Source: Microbacteriaceae bacterium UBA4731 (GTDB taxonomy: Bacteria > Actinomycetota > Actinomycetes > Actinomycetales > Microbacteriaceae). Taken from it: 23,874 bases of DNA. The stretch is from the NCBI GenBank assembly GCA_002404115.1, contig DHJB01000046.1, positions 4,795-28,668 of the forward strand, given 5' to 3'. The position numbers were made by a program, and so were the translations under genes. Positions 1 through 7,469 of this stretch are shown piece by piece (the stretch's first letter is position 1; each line of letters opens with the position of its first letter). A model generated the notes under the pieces. It did no database searches and had not been told where the DNA came from. It saw nothing but the letters and a program-made list of their open reading frames with translations.

Positions 1-473
1 GGGGCGGCCGGGGCGGCCGGGGCCGCGATCGGAGCAAGGATCGGTGCGGTGGCTTCGGTGCCGGCCGTGGCAGTGCTCCCCCGACGTGCCCGACGCTGCG
101 GGCGTCCGCCGCGTTCGACGGCGGCGCCGTAACCGACGAGCATGGCCTCACGCTCCTGAACCGGCTCGGCCGGGGCGGCAACAGACGGCCCAGCAGAGAC
201 AGCAGCAGCAGGCGCACCGGCGGCAGGCGCGGCACCCTCAACGTCGAACGACACGATCGGCTCTCCGACGTGCACGACAACACCGGTGGGCTGGTAGAGC
301 TCGGAGACGGTGCCCGCGAACGGCGACGGCAGTTCGACGACGGCCTTGGCCGTCTCGACGTCGGCAATGTGCTGGTTGAGGGTGACTTTGTCGCCGGGGG
401 CGATGTGCCAGGCCACGATTTCCGACTCGGTGAGTCCTTCACCAAGGTCGGGCAGCTTGAATACCTTGATCAT
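1..473 (-). CDS. bkdC: 2-oxoacid dehydrogenase E2 component (dihydrolipoamide acyltransferase), N-terminal part
   Basis: This is the acyl-transfer core subunit of a pyruvate or branched-chain 2-oxoacid dehydrogenase complex; only the first ~157 codons lie in the window and the gene continues past its left edge. Residues 1-78 form a lipoyl domain: it opens MIKVFKLPDLGEG, and the motif ETAKAVVELPSP carries the lipoylated lysine at about residue 43. An Ala/Pro-rich flexible linker follows, as is normal in E2 proteins. The peripheral-subunit-binding and catalytic domains are outside the window. The ATG lies only 2 bases after the E1 beta stop, so the three genes are one operon. The bkd assignment rather than pdh rests on the E1 sequences and the adjacent Lrp-type regulator; substrate is therefore inferred. 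Confidence 0.9.
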   Translation of the reverse strand, partial: MIKVFKLPDLGEGLTESEIVAWHIAPGDKVTLNQHIADVETAKAVVELPSPFAGTVSELYQPTGVVVHVGEPIVSFDVEGAAPAAGAPAAAVSAGPSVAAPAEPVQEREAMLVGYGAAVERGGRPQRRARRGSTATAGTEATAPILAPIAAPAAPAA

Positions 474-475
474 GG

Positions 476-1522
476 TCAGCGTCCCATCACGCGGTCGATG
501 CCGGCGAGCATGCGGTCGAGGTCTGGCAGGTGGTGGCTCTCGAGCTTCGCGGGCGGGTACGGGATGTCCCAGCCGGTCACGCGCACCGGCGCGGCCTCGA
601 GGTAGTTGAAGCAGCTTTCGGTGAGGCTGGCGATGATCTCCCCGCCGAGTCCGCCCGAGCGAACGGCCTCGTGGGTGACGACGAGCCGGCCGGTCTTGCG
701 AACGGATGCCTCGAGGGTCGCGTAGTCGACCGGCGCGAGCGAGCGCAGGTCGATGACCTCGACCGAGACGCCTTCGTCGGCGGCGGCGAGCGCGGCATCC
801 CGTGCGGTAGCCACAAGCGGGCCGTAGGCCACGAGCGTGACGTCCGTGCCGGGCGTGACGATGACTGCCTTCTCCATCGACTCACCGAGCACCGGGGCAA
901 CCTGGCCCTTGACGTGGTAGCGGCGCTTCGGCTCGAAGTAGAGCACAGGGTCGTCGGAGGAGATGGCCTGACGGAGCATGCTGTAGGCATCCTGCGGGTT
1001 GGACACGGCGATCACGCGCAGCCCGGACGTGTGGGTGAAGTAGGCCTCGGGCGATTCGGAGTGGTGTTCGGCTGCGCCGATGCCGCCGCCGAACGGAACC
1101 CGGATGGTGATCGGCATCTTGACGGCGCCCTGGGTGCGGTAGTGCAGCTTGGCGACCTGGCTGACGATCTGGTCGAAGCCCGGGTAGATGAAGCCGTCGA
1201 ACTGGATCTCGCAGACCGGGCGGTAGCCGCGGTAGGCAAGGCCGACCGCGGTGCCGATGATGGCGGATTCGGCGAGCGGGGTGTCGATGACGCGGTTCGC
1301 GCCGAACTCGGCGAGCAGGCCCTCGGTAACGCGGAAGACGCCGCCGAGCGCGCCGATGTCCTCGCCGAGCAGCACCACCTTAGGGTCGTCCAGCATGGAC
1401 TGGCGGAGTGCCGCGGTGATGGATTTGGCCAGGGTCAGGGTCGTCGGCGTTGTCAAGGCGGTCGTCGTCCTCACGACGTTCGGGGTCATCGACTCCTGGG
1501 CCTTCAGCGTGGTCGTGCTCAT
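476..1522 (-). CDS. bkdB: 2-oxoacid dehydrogenase E1 component, beta subunit
   Basis: The beta subunit of the thiamine-diphosphate-dependent E1 decarboxylase, 348 residues. Conserved transketolase-like features are visible: the VVLLGEDIG segment, GGVFRVTEGL, DTPLAESAIIGTAVGLA, the FGGGIGAAEHHSESPEAYF loop, and a C-terminal transketolase domain around VTLVAYG and RSLAPVD. An open frame continues upstream to 1786, but the ATG at 1522 is preferred because it forms an ATGA overlap with the E1 alpha stop (translational coupling) and leaves a family-sized protein. The N-terminus carries a Thr-rich extension of roughly 28 residues before the conserved core, which may be flexible. It works with E1 alpha as an alpha2beta2 tetramer, feeding the lipoyl domain of the E2 encoded downstream. 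Confidence 0.92.
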   Translation of the reverse strand: MSTTTLKAQESMTPNVVRTTTALTTPTTLTLAKSITAALRQSMLDDPKVVLLGEDIGALGGVFRVTEGLLAEFGANRVIDTPLAESAIIGTAVGLAYRGYRPVCEIQFDGFIYPGFDQIVSQVAKLHYRTQGAVKMPITIRVPFGGGIGAAEHHSESPEAYFTHTSGLRVIAVSNPQDAYSMLRQAISSDDPVLYFEPKRRYHVKGQVAPVLGESMEKAVIVTPGTDVTLVAYGPLVATARDAALAAADEGVSVEVIDLRSLAPVDYATLEASVRKTGRLVVTHEAVRSGGLGGEIIASLTESCFNYLEAAPVRVTGWDIPYPPAKLESHHLPDLDRMLAGIDRVMGR

Positions 1523-2616
1523 GAGCTGCTCCCGTCCGCGGCGTCGAAGCTCGCGAGGTAGTCGGCGTACCCGGCCCGCTGGCGGTCCAGGGTCTTGTGT
1601 GGCGTGGAATAGACGTTGTCGAACACCGAGAGCGGTGCGGGGTCGGGCATCTCGATGCAGCCGGCGCGCAGTTCGGCGGCGACGGCATCCGCCTTCGCCT
1701 GGGTCTTCGCCTGCAGTTCGGGCGTGAAGAGTCCCATGGAGTCGAGCAGACGCTGCAGGCGGAGGATGGGGTCCTTCGCCTTCCACGACTCGAGCTCGGC
1801 GGCGTCACGGTACTTGGTGGGATCATCCGCTGTGGTGTGCGGGCCCATCCGGTAGGTGACGGCCTCGATGAAGGTCGGCCCGCCGCCGGTGCGCGCGCGG
1901 TCGAGGGCGACGCGGGTCGCTGCCATCACCGCGAGCACGTCGTTGCCGTCGACCCGGATGCTGGGGATGCCGAACCCGGGCGCGCGGTCGGCGATGGCGC
2001 GGTGGGCCTGCAGCCCGACCGGCTCGGAGATGGCCCACTGGTTGTTCTGGCAGAAGAAGACGACCGGCACCTGGAAGCTGGCCGCGAAGACCATGGCCTC
2101 GTTGACGTCGCCCTCGCTGGTGGCACCGTCGCCGAAGTAGGTGATCGCGACGGAGTCAGAGCCGTCGAACTTGGCGCCCATCGCCCAACCGGTGGCGTGC
2201 AGGGTCTGCGCGCCGATGATGATCGCGGGCGAGGCCATGCCGATGTGGTAGGGGTTCCAGCCGGACTGGGCGTTGCCGCGCCAGACGCGCACGATGTCGG
2301 CGTAGTTGACCCCGCGGCAGTAGGCGACCGCGTTCTCGCGGTAGCTGCTGAAGATGAAGTCGTCGGAACGGAGCGTGCGCGCTGAGCCAATCTGCGCGGC
2401 CTCCTGGCCGAAAAGGGGCGGCCACAGGCCGAGTTCGCCCTGGCGCTGGAGCGCTGTCGCCTCCGTGTCGATGCGGCGAACGAGGATCATGTCTTCGTAG
2501 AGCGCTGCGAGTTGTTCGCCGGTGACGTCTGCCACCCACGAATCGAAGTGTGGGTTCGGCACCCGTTCGCCGTTGGGCGTAACGAGTTGCACGAGTTCTG
2601 CGGGGAAATCAACCAC
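1519..2616 (-). CDS. bkdA: 2-oxoacid dehydrogenase E1 component, alpha subunit
   Basis: The alpha subunit of E1, 365 residues, which binds thiamine diphosphate and decarboxylates the 2-oxoacid. The TPP motif GDGATSEGD starts at residue 162 and closes with the NN pair at 191-192 (GDG-X26-NN). Conserved QRQGELGLW, FGQEAA, SYRENAV and MGPHTTADDP segments match the branched-chain/BkdA type of actinobacterial E1. The frame is open up to 2691, but the GTG at 2616 is chosen: AGGAG lies 7 bases upstream (2628-2624) and the protein then begins VVDFPAELVQLVTPNGE like relatives. It is the first gene of the bkdA-bkdB-bkdC operon. The substrate may be branched-chain 2-oxoacids or pyruvate; sequence alone does not settle this. 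Confidence 0.92.
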   Translation of the reverse strand: MVDFPAELVQLVTPNGERVPNPHFDSWVADVTGEQLAALYEDMILVRRIDTEATALQRQGELGLWPPLFGQEAAQIGSARTLRSDDFIFSSYRENAVAYCRGVNYADIVRVWRGNAQSGWNPYHIGMASPAIIIGAQTLHATGWAMGAKFDGSDSVAITYFGDGATSEGDVNEAMVFAASFQVPVVFFCQNNQWAISEPVGLQAHRAIADRAPGFGIPSIRVDGNDVLAVMAATRVALDRARTGGGPTFIEAVTYRMGPHTTADDPTKYRDAAELESWKAKDPILRLQRLLDSMGLFTPELQAKTQAKADAVAAELRAGCIEMPDPAPLSVFDNVYSTPHKTLDRQRAGYADYLASFDAADGSSS

Positions 2617-2646
2617 TGAGCCGCTCCTAGCGTCCTTGCTAAAGTT

Positions 2647-2674
2647 GATATGAGCGTAAGCCGATGCGACACAA
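2647..2674 (-). promoter_or_regulatory. candidate promoter of the bkd operon
   Basis: On the minus strand a TTGTGT hexamer (2674-2669) is followed after 16 bases by CATATC (2652-2647), about 30 bases before the GTG start of E1 alpha. The match to the sigma-70 consensus is moderate and unsupported by other evidence. It lies between the bkd start and the inverted repeat shared with the divergent regulator. Confidence 0.4.
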
Positions 2675-2700
2675 AGCACAACCGCCCTCAATTTGATTGC

Positions 2701-2752
2701 GCATAGTGCCCTATCCAGACGCGACGTCTCCTGCTATCGTGTTGCACTATGC
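2701..2752. promoter_or_regulatory. inverted repeat, probable Lrp/AsnC operator in the divergent bkd-regulator region
   Basis: GCATAGTGC (2701-2709) and GCACTATGC (2744-2752) are perfect 9-bp inverted copies, 43 bp centre to centre, about four helical turns. The right copy covers the ATG of the divergent regulator and sits just downstream of its putative -10 TATCGT (2735-2740). Face-of-helix spacing and position suit an Lrp-type multimer that represses its own gene and controls bkd. The repeat is seen; the binding role is inferred. Confidence 0.6.
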
Positions 2753-3225
2753 ACAACCTGGACAAAACCGACACCCAGCTGTTGCGCGCCCTCTGCGATG
2801 ACCCCCACAGTACCTTCGTTGCCCTCGCCCAGAAACTCGGCCTTTCGCGCAACACGGTGCAGGCCAGGATGGCCAGGCTGGAGGAGTCGAACGCGTTCCT
2901 GGCCTTCGATCGGCGCATCAATCCGGTCGCCCTCGGCTACCAGCTGACGGCGTTCATCACGGTTCATGTGCAGCAGAAACGACTCGCGCAGATCGTCGCC
3001 GAGCTCGCCCACATCCCGGAGATCGTGCAGGCGCACGGCATGAGCGGACCGGCCGACCTGCTGGTGCACGTGGTGTGCCGGGATGCCGATGACCTGTTCC
3101 GCATCGACGGCACGATCCTGGCCTGCGAGGGCGTCGAGCGCACCGAAACCTCGCTCGCGATGGGTGAGCTGATCCCGTTCCGGATCACCCCCCTGCTCGA
3201 ACGCGGCCTCCGCCCCAACGCGTAG
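2749..3225 (+). CDS. Lrp/AsnC family transcriptional regulator
   Basis: A 158-residue feast/famine regulator. The N-terminal winged helix-turn-helix spans about residues 1-60 (DKTDTQLLRAL, then the recognition region LSRNTVQARMARLEE), followed by the ligand-binding RAM domain at about 65-145. It is divergent from the bkd operon, a common arrangement in which an Lrp-type protein responds to branched-chain amino acids or their oxoacids and controls 2-oxoacid dehydrogenase genes; the effector here is not known. No Shine-Dalgarno sequence precedes the ATG. Instead a -10-like TATCGT lies 8 bases upstream, so the mRNA is probably leaderless. The start codon falls inside one arm of the inverted repeat, suggesting autoregulation. 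Confidence 0.9.
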   Translation: MHNLDKTDTQLLRALCDDPHSTFVALAQKLGLSRNTVQARMARLEESNAFLAFDRRINPVALGYQLTAFITVHVQQKRLAQIVAELAHIPEIVQAHGMSGPADLLVHVVCRDADDLFRIDGTILACEGVERTETSLAMGELIPFRITPLLERGLRPNA

Positions 3226-3291
3226 GCGGTTCCCGCCACCACCCCGGCATGGAAACGGCGGACGGGCTGGCGGCGTGGGAATCTTGTGCTC

Positions 3292-3774
3292 ATGACCCCG
3301 ACATCGGCGCGACTCACCCTGCACCTGATCGCCCCGGCCGAAGCTCGACGCATCGTCTCCGGAAGCCCGAACCCGAGCGATCGGTGGCATCCGGCCTACC
3401 CGCTTGAAGACGAACTCGACCCGCTGCGCAGCCTGGCAGACGACAGCGATCCCGACCCGGTGTTCGGTCTCTACCGGATCCAGCTCCTGGCGAGCGGTCT
3501 CGCGATCGGCGGGATCGGCTTCTTCGGGCCGCCGGACGAGGACGGCAGCGTCGAGCTGGGCTTCGGGCTCGTCGCCCCGGCCCGCGGGCACGGCTACGCC
3601 ACGGAGGCGCTCCAAGCCGCTGTCCGGATCGCCGCAGCGCACGGCGCTCAACGCGTGAAAGCAGACACGGCGCCGGGCAACGCGGCCTCACAGAGAGTGC
3701 TGGAGAACGGTGGCTTCCGGCAGGTCTCCCGCTCCCCCGGCCTCGTGTATTACATGCGAGAACTGAGGCGATAG
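3292..3774 (+). CDS. GNAT family N-acetyltransferase
   Basis: A 160-residue acetyl-CoA-dependent acyltransferase of the RimJ/RimL-like branch. The acetyl-CoA-binding motif A is seen as VELGFGLVAPARGHGYATEA, with the pyrophosphate-binding RGHGYA loop, and motif B as NAASQRVLENGGF near the C-terminus. The acceptor substrate cannot be predicted. A GTG two codons upstream (3286) is an alternative start. No good ribosome binding site is visible, and GAATCT at 3279-3284 could be a -10 for a leaderless message. It runs in the same direction as the kinase gene 40 bases downstream. Confidence 0.85.
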   Translation: MTPTSARLTLHLIAPAEARRIVSGSPNPSDRWHPAYPLEDELDPLRSLADDSDPDPVFGLYRIQLLASGLAIGGIGFFGPPDEDGSVELGFGLVAPARGHGYATEALQAAVRIAAAHGAQRVKADTAPGNAASQRVLENGGFRQVSRSPGLVYYMRELRR

Positions 3775-3814
3775 CGCGACGGGGAGAATCCGAGTCGCCG
3801 ATAGGCTCGGGGCC

Positions 3815-4768
3815 ATGTCTGATCGTCATCAGCTCAGAATGAGCTGGCAGGAACTGCCCGTCTCGATTCATCGAGCCGTCGAAGACGTCATCGACGGACC
3901 TGTCGTCGAGGCGACGAGCCAGGCGAACGGCTACTCGCCCGGAAGCGCTGACCGGGTGCGCTCAGCAAACGGCAACCGTGCGTTCGTGAAGGCCGTCAGC
4001 CTCGAACGGAACGTGGACACCTACGACCTCCACCGGCGCGAGCTCACGGTGATGCGGATGCTGCCAGGTTCCGTCTCGGCGCCCCGCCTTCTCGGTGCCT
4101 TCGAAGACCGCGATTGGGTCGCGCTCATCATCGAGGACATCGACGGTGCGCATCCCAATGAGACGCCGACCGAATCCGACATCGCAGCAGCCCTGTCGGC
4201 CCTCGAGGCCATGCCGGTCATCCGCGGTTACGACGCGTGGGCCGGGTTGCCGGATGCGCGGACGGAACTGGGCCAGGCCTTCACCGGATGGAGCAATATC
4301 CGAGACGACGGCCAGACGGAGACCCTCCCCTCCAGTGCCCGCCAGCATCTCGACGAACTCGAGCAGCTCGCTGAGGGCGCGGCCATGGCAGTCGACGGGG
4401 ATTACCTGGTTCATCTGGACCTCCGAAGTGACAACATCCTTTTCGATGCGACCGGCCGGGCCTGGCTAATCGACTGGCCCTGGGCCTGCGTCGGCGCGAG
4501 GTGGCTCGACGCACTGACGTTTCTTCTCGACGCGCGGATGCACGGAAGCGACATCGATGCGGAGAAGATCTTCGCCACCGACACGCTCTTCGCGGACGCG
4601 ACCGATCACGACATCAACGCAGCTCTGTCCGGGCTGACCGCCTACTTCTTTGACGCGGCGCGACAACCGGCACCCACCAATATGCCCACGCTCCGGGCGT
4701 TCCAGCATGCCGAAGGCCTGGCGGGTCTGGCCTGGCTGGGACAACGACTCCGATGGAGGCTGGCGTGA
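3815..4768 (+). CDS. aminoglycoside phosphotransferase-fold (APH/ChoK) kinase
   Basis: A 317-residue protein of the APH superfamily, which phosphorylates small molecules with ATP. It has the candidate ATP-site lysine (AFVKA, about residue 59), the catalytic loop HLDLRSDN (residues 200-207; D202 as base, N207 for metal), and the second metal-binding aspartate in WLIDWPWA (D220). The length is typical. Such chromosomal APH-like proteins are often not antibiotic resistance enzymes, and the substrate is unknown. The 3' end overlaps the start of a frameshifted acetyltransferase gene, suggesting the two were once co-transcribed. Confidence 0.85.
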   Translation: MSDRHQLRMSWQELPVSIHRAVEDVIDGPVVEATSQANGYSPGSADRVRSANGNRAFVKAVSLERNVDTYDLHRRELTVMRMLPGSVSAPRLLGAFEDRDWVALIIEDIDGAHPNETPTESDIAAALSALEAMPVIRGYDAWAGLPDARTELGQAFTGWSNIRDDGQTETLPSSARQHLDELEQLAEGAAMAVDGDYLVHLDLRSDNILFDATGRAWLIDWPWACVGARWLDALTFLLDARMHGSDIDAEKIFATDTLFADATDHDINAALSGLTAYFFDAARQPAPTNMPTLRAFQHAEGLAGLAWLGQRLRWRLA

Positions 4769-5222
4769 GATTCGCGATCTGCGCCTGGAAATGATCCGCG
4801 ATACGCCGACCGCGTACGTCGACTCTCGAGGAAGCGCTGAGCCGGGATGAGGCCGAGTGGGATGCGCGGCCGGCGCGGCACGGCCGACCACGGCATTGCG
4901 GTCGTCGCGATCGACGGTTCGGGGTGCTGGGTAGGGACGATGGCTGGATTCGTGCCCGATCAGACCGCCGGCCCCCTCCTCGTCGGCGTGTATGTCACCC
5001 CGGAGTACCGAGGCAACAAGGCGGGCGTGACGGATGCCCTCTTGACGGCCATCGAGACCTGGGCCCTCAGCGAGGGCGACGGGTTGACCCTTCACGTGCA
5101 CGAGGACAACGCTCGCGCCCGCACTGCCTATGAACGACGGGGCTTCGCGTCCACGGGCCACACCTTCCCGTACAACCCTCGACCCCAGCAAGAACGAACT
5201 GGAAATGGTCAAACAGCTCTAA
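4753..5222 (+). pseudogene. GNAT family N-acetyltransferase, broken by three frameshifts
   Basis: Homology to a typical ~170-residue GNAT protein can be followed through changing frames. Residues WREIRDLRLEMIRDTPTAY are in the frame starting at 4761. LEEALSRDEAEWDARPARHG follows from 4825, one base on. The central block (VVAIDGSG, VGTMAGF, the CoA-binding VTPEYRGNKAGVTDALL, and NARARTAYERRGF) reads from about 4886, one base on again. The C-terminal LDPSKNELEMVKQL then reads from 5178, ending at the TAA at 5220-5222. All three changes are +1, each explainable by one extra base near 4824, 4885 and 5177 (the last in a CCC run). The start is uncertain and overlaps the kinase gene. This is either a decayed gene or clustered sequence errors. 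Confidence 0.85.
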
Positions 5223-5332
5223 CGCCGGACGGTGGAACGTCTCATTGGTGTGCGAATCGCCCGGCGGCTTCCGCCCGACTCCGCAGCCTACCGACCCCCG
5301 GGTCCGGCACAGGGCGGAGGCCGCAAGAGCGG

Positions 5333-7000
5333 CTACGGCTTGCGAGCCGCCAGAAGGGTGCGAGCGTAGGCGATCGCATCCGGCGTGTCGGCGAAGACGC
5401 GGCCGAGGGTGCGCAGGTGAGGCGCAACGCCGAGGCGCCGGAGCACCATCCGGTGGTTGTCCGCGATGCCCGAGACGAGCACGACGATACCCTTGGCCTC
5501 CAGCCGGGTGATCACGTCGTCGAGCATGAGGCCGCCGGTTGCGTCGAGCGTGGTGACCCGGCTCATCCTCAGGATCACGACGGACACCGCGCTCACCTCG
5601 GTGAGTTCGAGCAGGAAGCGATGGGCGGCCCCGAAGAACAGCGGGCCGTCGAACCGGTAGGCGACGATGTGTTCTGCGAGGAGTCCGCGCTCCTCGGCAC
5701 CGTGGTCGCCGGCGTCCAGCGCGACGCGTTCGACGCTGGAGCTTCGCGCAACGGCGCGCAGCGCGAGGAGGGCCGCGACGCCCAACCCGATGACGACGGC
5801 CGTGACGAGGTCGATCGCCACCGTGACCGCGAACGTGATGAACAAGACGGCGGCGTCGCCCCGGGTGGCGCGCGAGATTGCGCGAATCGCGCCGACCTGC
5901 ACCATCTGGATGGTCGTGGCCAGGAGTACCCCGGCGAGGGCTGCGAGGGGCACGAAGCCGACCAGCGGAGCCGCGACCAGCACGACGACCAGCAGCACGA
6001 CCGAATGCGACACCGCGGCCAGCCTGGACCTGGCGCCGCTGCGCACGTTGACGGCGGTGCGTGCAATGGCGGCAGTGGCCGGCACGCCGCCGAAGAACGG
6101 CACGACCAGGTTGGCGATGCCCTGCCCGAAGAGCTCACGGTCGGGGTTGTGACGCTCCCCCACGCTCATGCCGTCGGCGACCGTTGCCGACAGCAGGCTC
6201 TCCAGGGCGGCGAGGGCCGCGATCGCCAGGGCCGACGGGAGCAGGAACCCCAGCTGGGTCAGGTCGAGGAAGCCGGCCGATGGCGCTGGAAGGCCGCTCG
6301 GCAGGGCCCCGATGACCGGGAGGTCGGTGTGGCCGAACGCGGCGATCACGGTCACGATGACGACGGCGAGCAGCGACAGCGGCAGCGACGGTTTCCACCG
6401 GGAGCCGATGAGGATCACGGCGGCGACCCCGATGGCGATCAGCGGTGCGGTCGGATCAGGCGCCTGAACGAAGCGCACCACGGCATCCCAGGCGAGCGCC
6501 CAGACCTTCTCCTGCTTGCCGGGTGCCAGGCCGAGCATGTTCGGAACCTGCTGCAGCGCGATGACGACGGCGATGCCGGCGGTGAAGCCCTCGACGAGCG
6601 AGGCAGGCAGGTAGCGCACATAACGGCCGAGGCCGCTGAGGGCGAGGGCCAGCAGGATCACGCCGGCCATCACGGTCACCTGCAGCACGCCGGTCGTGCC
6701 GAACTCGTGCACGACCGGCACGAGCACGACCGTCATCGCGCCGGTCGGCCCGGACACCTGGATGTTGCTGCCGCCGAACACGGCGGCGAGGATCCCGGCA
6801 ATGACAGCCGTGGTCAGTCCAGCCTCCGCACCCAGCCCGGATGCGACGCCGAAGGCGAGCGCGAGGGGCAGGGCGACGATCGCGACCGTCAGCCCTGCGA
6901 GCAGGTCGCGCCCCGGCGAGCGGCGCATGGCAGTGAAGTCCGCGCGCTGCGGGAGCAGTCCGCGCAGGAAGACGAGCCCGTGACGCGCCTTGGTTCTCAT
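5333..7000 (-). CDS. SulP family inorganic anion transporter with STAS domain
   Basis: A 555-residue SLC26/SulP membrane protein for uptake of sulfate, bicarbonate or related anions. The N-terminal signature IVALPLALAFGVASGLG is at residues 41-57, and many hydrophobic helices follow up to about 418. The conserved block ADGMSVGERHNPDRELFGQG lies at about 275-294, and a cytoplasmic STAS domain covers about 442-548 (TTLDATGG at 483-490). Its ATG overlaps the stop of the upstream ArsR gene by 4 bases (ATGA), so the two are translationally coupled and likely controlled by that repressor. Which anion is carried cannot be told. The STAS domain suggests regulation by protein or nucleotide contacts. 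Confidence 0.92.
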   Translation of the reverse strand: MRTKARHGLVFLRGLLPQRADFTAMRRSPGRDLLAGLTVAIVALPLALAFGVASGLGAEAGLTTAVIAGILAAVFGGSNIQVSGPTGAMTVVLVPVVHEFGTTGVLQVTVMAGVILLALALSGLGRYVRYLPASLVEGFTAGIAVVIALQQVPNMLGLAPGKQEKVWALAWDAVVRFVQAPDPTAPLIAIGVAAVILIGSRWKPSLPLSLLAVVIVTVIAAFGHTDLPVIGALPSGLPAPSAGFLDLTQLGFLLPSALAIAALAALESLLSATVADGMSVGERHNPDRELFGQGIANLVVPFFGGVPATAAIARTAVNVRSGARSRLAAVSHSVVLLVVVLVAAPLVGFVPLAALAGVLLATTIQMVQVGAIRAISRATRGDAAVLFITFAVTVAIDLVTAVVIGLGVAALLALRAVARSSSVERVALDAGDHGAEERGLLAEHIVAYRFDGPLFFGAAHRFLLELTEVSAVSVVILRMSRVTTLDATGGLMLDDVITRLEAKGIVVLVSGIADNHRMVLRRLGVAPHLRTLGRVFADTPDAIAYARTLLAARKP

Positions 7001-7335
7001 TTCGCGTCCTGCTCGATCGTGCGGAGCAGCGCGTGCGAAACCTGGAGGTTGGCGACGAGCATCCGTTTGGCGATGTCGAGAATTTCGACCATGCCGGGGT
7101 CGCGGAGCGCGTAGTAGATGGTGTTGCCCTCGCGCCGCGTGCTGACGACGCCGGCCCGGCGCAGAACGCCGAGCTGCTGCGAGAGGCTGGACAGTTCGGA
7201 GCCGAGGGCCTCCGCGAGGCTGCCGACGGATTGTTCGCCGCCGACGAGCTGTTCGAGCACCTGCACGCGCACGGGGTGTCCGAGGGCCTTGAACAGTTCG
7301 GCCTTCAGCTGGGCGACGGGGAGTTCGGTTGACAT
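6997..7335 (-). CDS. ArsR family winged-helix transcriptional regulator
   Basis: A 112-residue ArsR/SmtB-fold repressor with a helix-turn-helix around SVGSLAEALGSELSSLSQQL and a beta-wing at VVSTRREGNTIYYAL. It contains no cysteine, so the CxC metal site and the persulfide-sensing cysteine pair of other ArsR proteins are both absent; the signal must be something else. It is the first gene of an operon with the SulP transporter. The ATG at 7335 is used; a GTG one codon upstream (7338) is possible. A strong promoter ends 9 bases before the ATG and there is no ribosome binding site, so the message is probably leaderless. An inverted repeat over the promoter suggests autorepression. Confidence 0.92.
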   Translation of the reverse strand: MSTELPVAQLKAELFKALGHPVRVQVLEQLVGGEQSVGSLAEALGSELSSLSQQLGVLRRAGVVSTRREGNTIYYALRDPGMVEILDIAKRMLVANLQVSHALLRTIEQDAK

Positions 7336-7344
7336 CACAATTCG

Positions 7345-7373
7345 ACTATATCTCTACTTAACAAATCCTTCAA
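7345..7373 (-). promoter_or_regulatory. promoter of the arsR-sulP operon, probably leaderless
   Basis: On the minus strand TTGAAG (7373-7368) and TATAGT (7350-7345) are separated by exactly 17 bases, a near-consensus sigma-70 promoter. The -10 ends 9 bases before the ATG, placing the transcription start at or next to the GTG/ATG start codons. Confidence 0.75.
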
Positions 7374-7378
7374 GTAGA
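7353..7378. promoter_or_regulatory. inverted repeat operator of the ArsR regulator
   Basis: TCTACTT (7353-7359) and AAGTAGA (7372-7378) are perfect 7-bp inverted arms with a 12-bp spacer, overlapping the -35 hexamer and the spacer of the promoter. Size and placement fit ArsR-family operators. Binding is inferred. Confidence 0.7.
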
Positions 7379-7389
7379 TTCCAAGCGAA

Positions 7390-7421
7390 GGGGCCCGTCC
7401 TGCCGAAGCAGTACGGGCCCC
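7390..7421 (-). terminator. strong hairpin downstream of pnp
   Basis: Perfect 9-bp arms GGGGCCCGT (7390-7398) and ACGGGCCCC (7413-7421) enclose a CTGC/GCAG stem with a four-base loop; read on the minus strand the loop is the stable TTCG. It lies about 50 bases after the pnp stop. The T tract after it is poor, so it may act as an mRNA 3' stability hairpin as much as a terminator. Confidence 0.7.
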
Positions 7422-7469
7422 CCGTCCCACCGATCCACCCGGCGAGAGGTGATCGGGAGAACTTTTTGA

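Noticed and set aside
2617..2629. The 13-mer TGAGCCGCTCCTA occurs here and again at 11947-11959, upstream of two different operons
   Set aside because: In the first place it contains the ribosome binding site of bkdA; in the second it is far from the start codon. With no common function, chance is the simplest explanation.
3225..3237. Small GGCGG/CCGCC hairpin after the Lrp gene
   Set aside because: Only 5 bp, overlapping the stop codon and without a T tract; such hairpins arise often by chance at this GC content.
3815..4768. Antibiotic resistance by aminoglycoside phosphorylation
   Set aside because: The fold and catalytic motifs are shared by many metabolite kinases and nothing in the context points to resistance.
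5263..5275. GGCGG-CTT-CCGCC hairpin after the SulP gene
   Set aside because: Too short and without a T tract to call a terminator.
5223..7114. A very long plus-strand open frame continuing from the broken acetyltransferase through the SulP region
   Set aside because: It is antisense to the transporter, Gln/Asp/Arg-rich and unlike any protein; long antisense frames are common in high-GC DNA. Only its first part (to about 5176) is real GNAT sequence.
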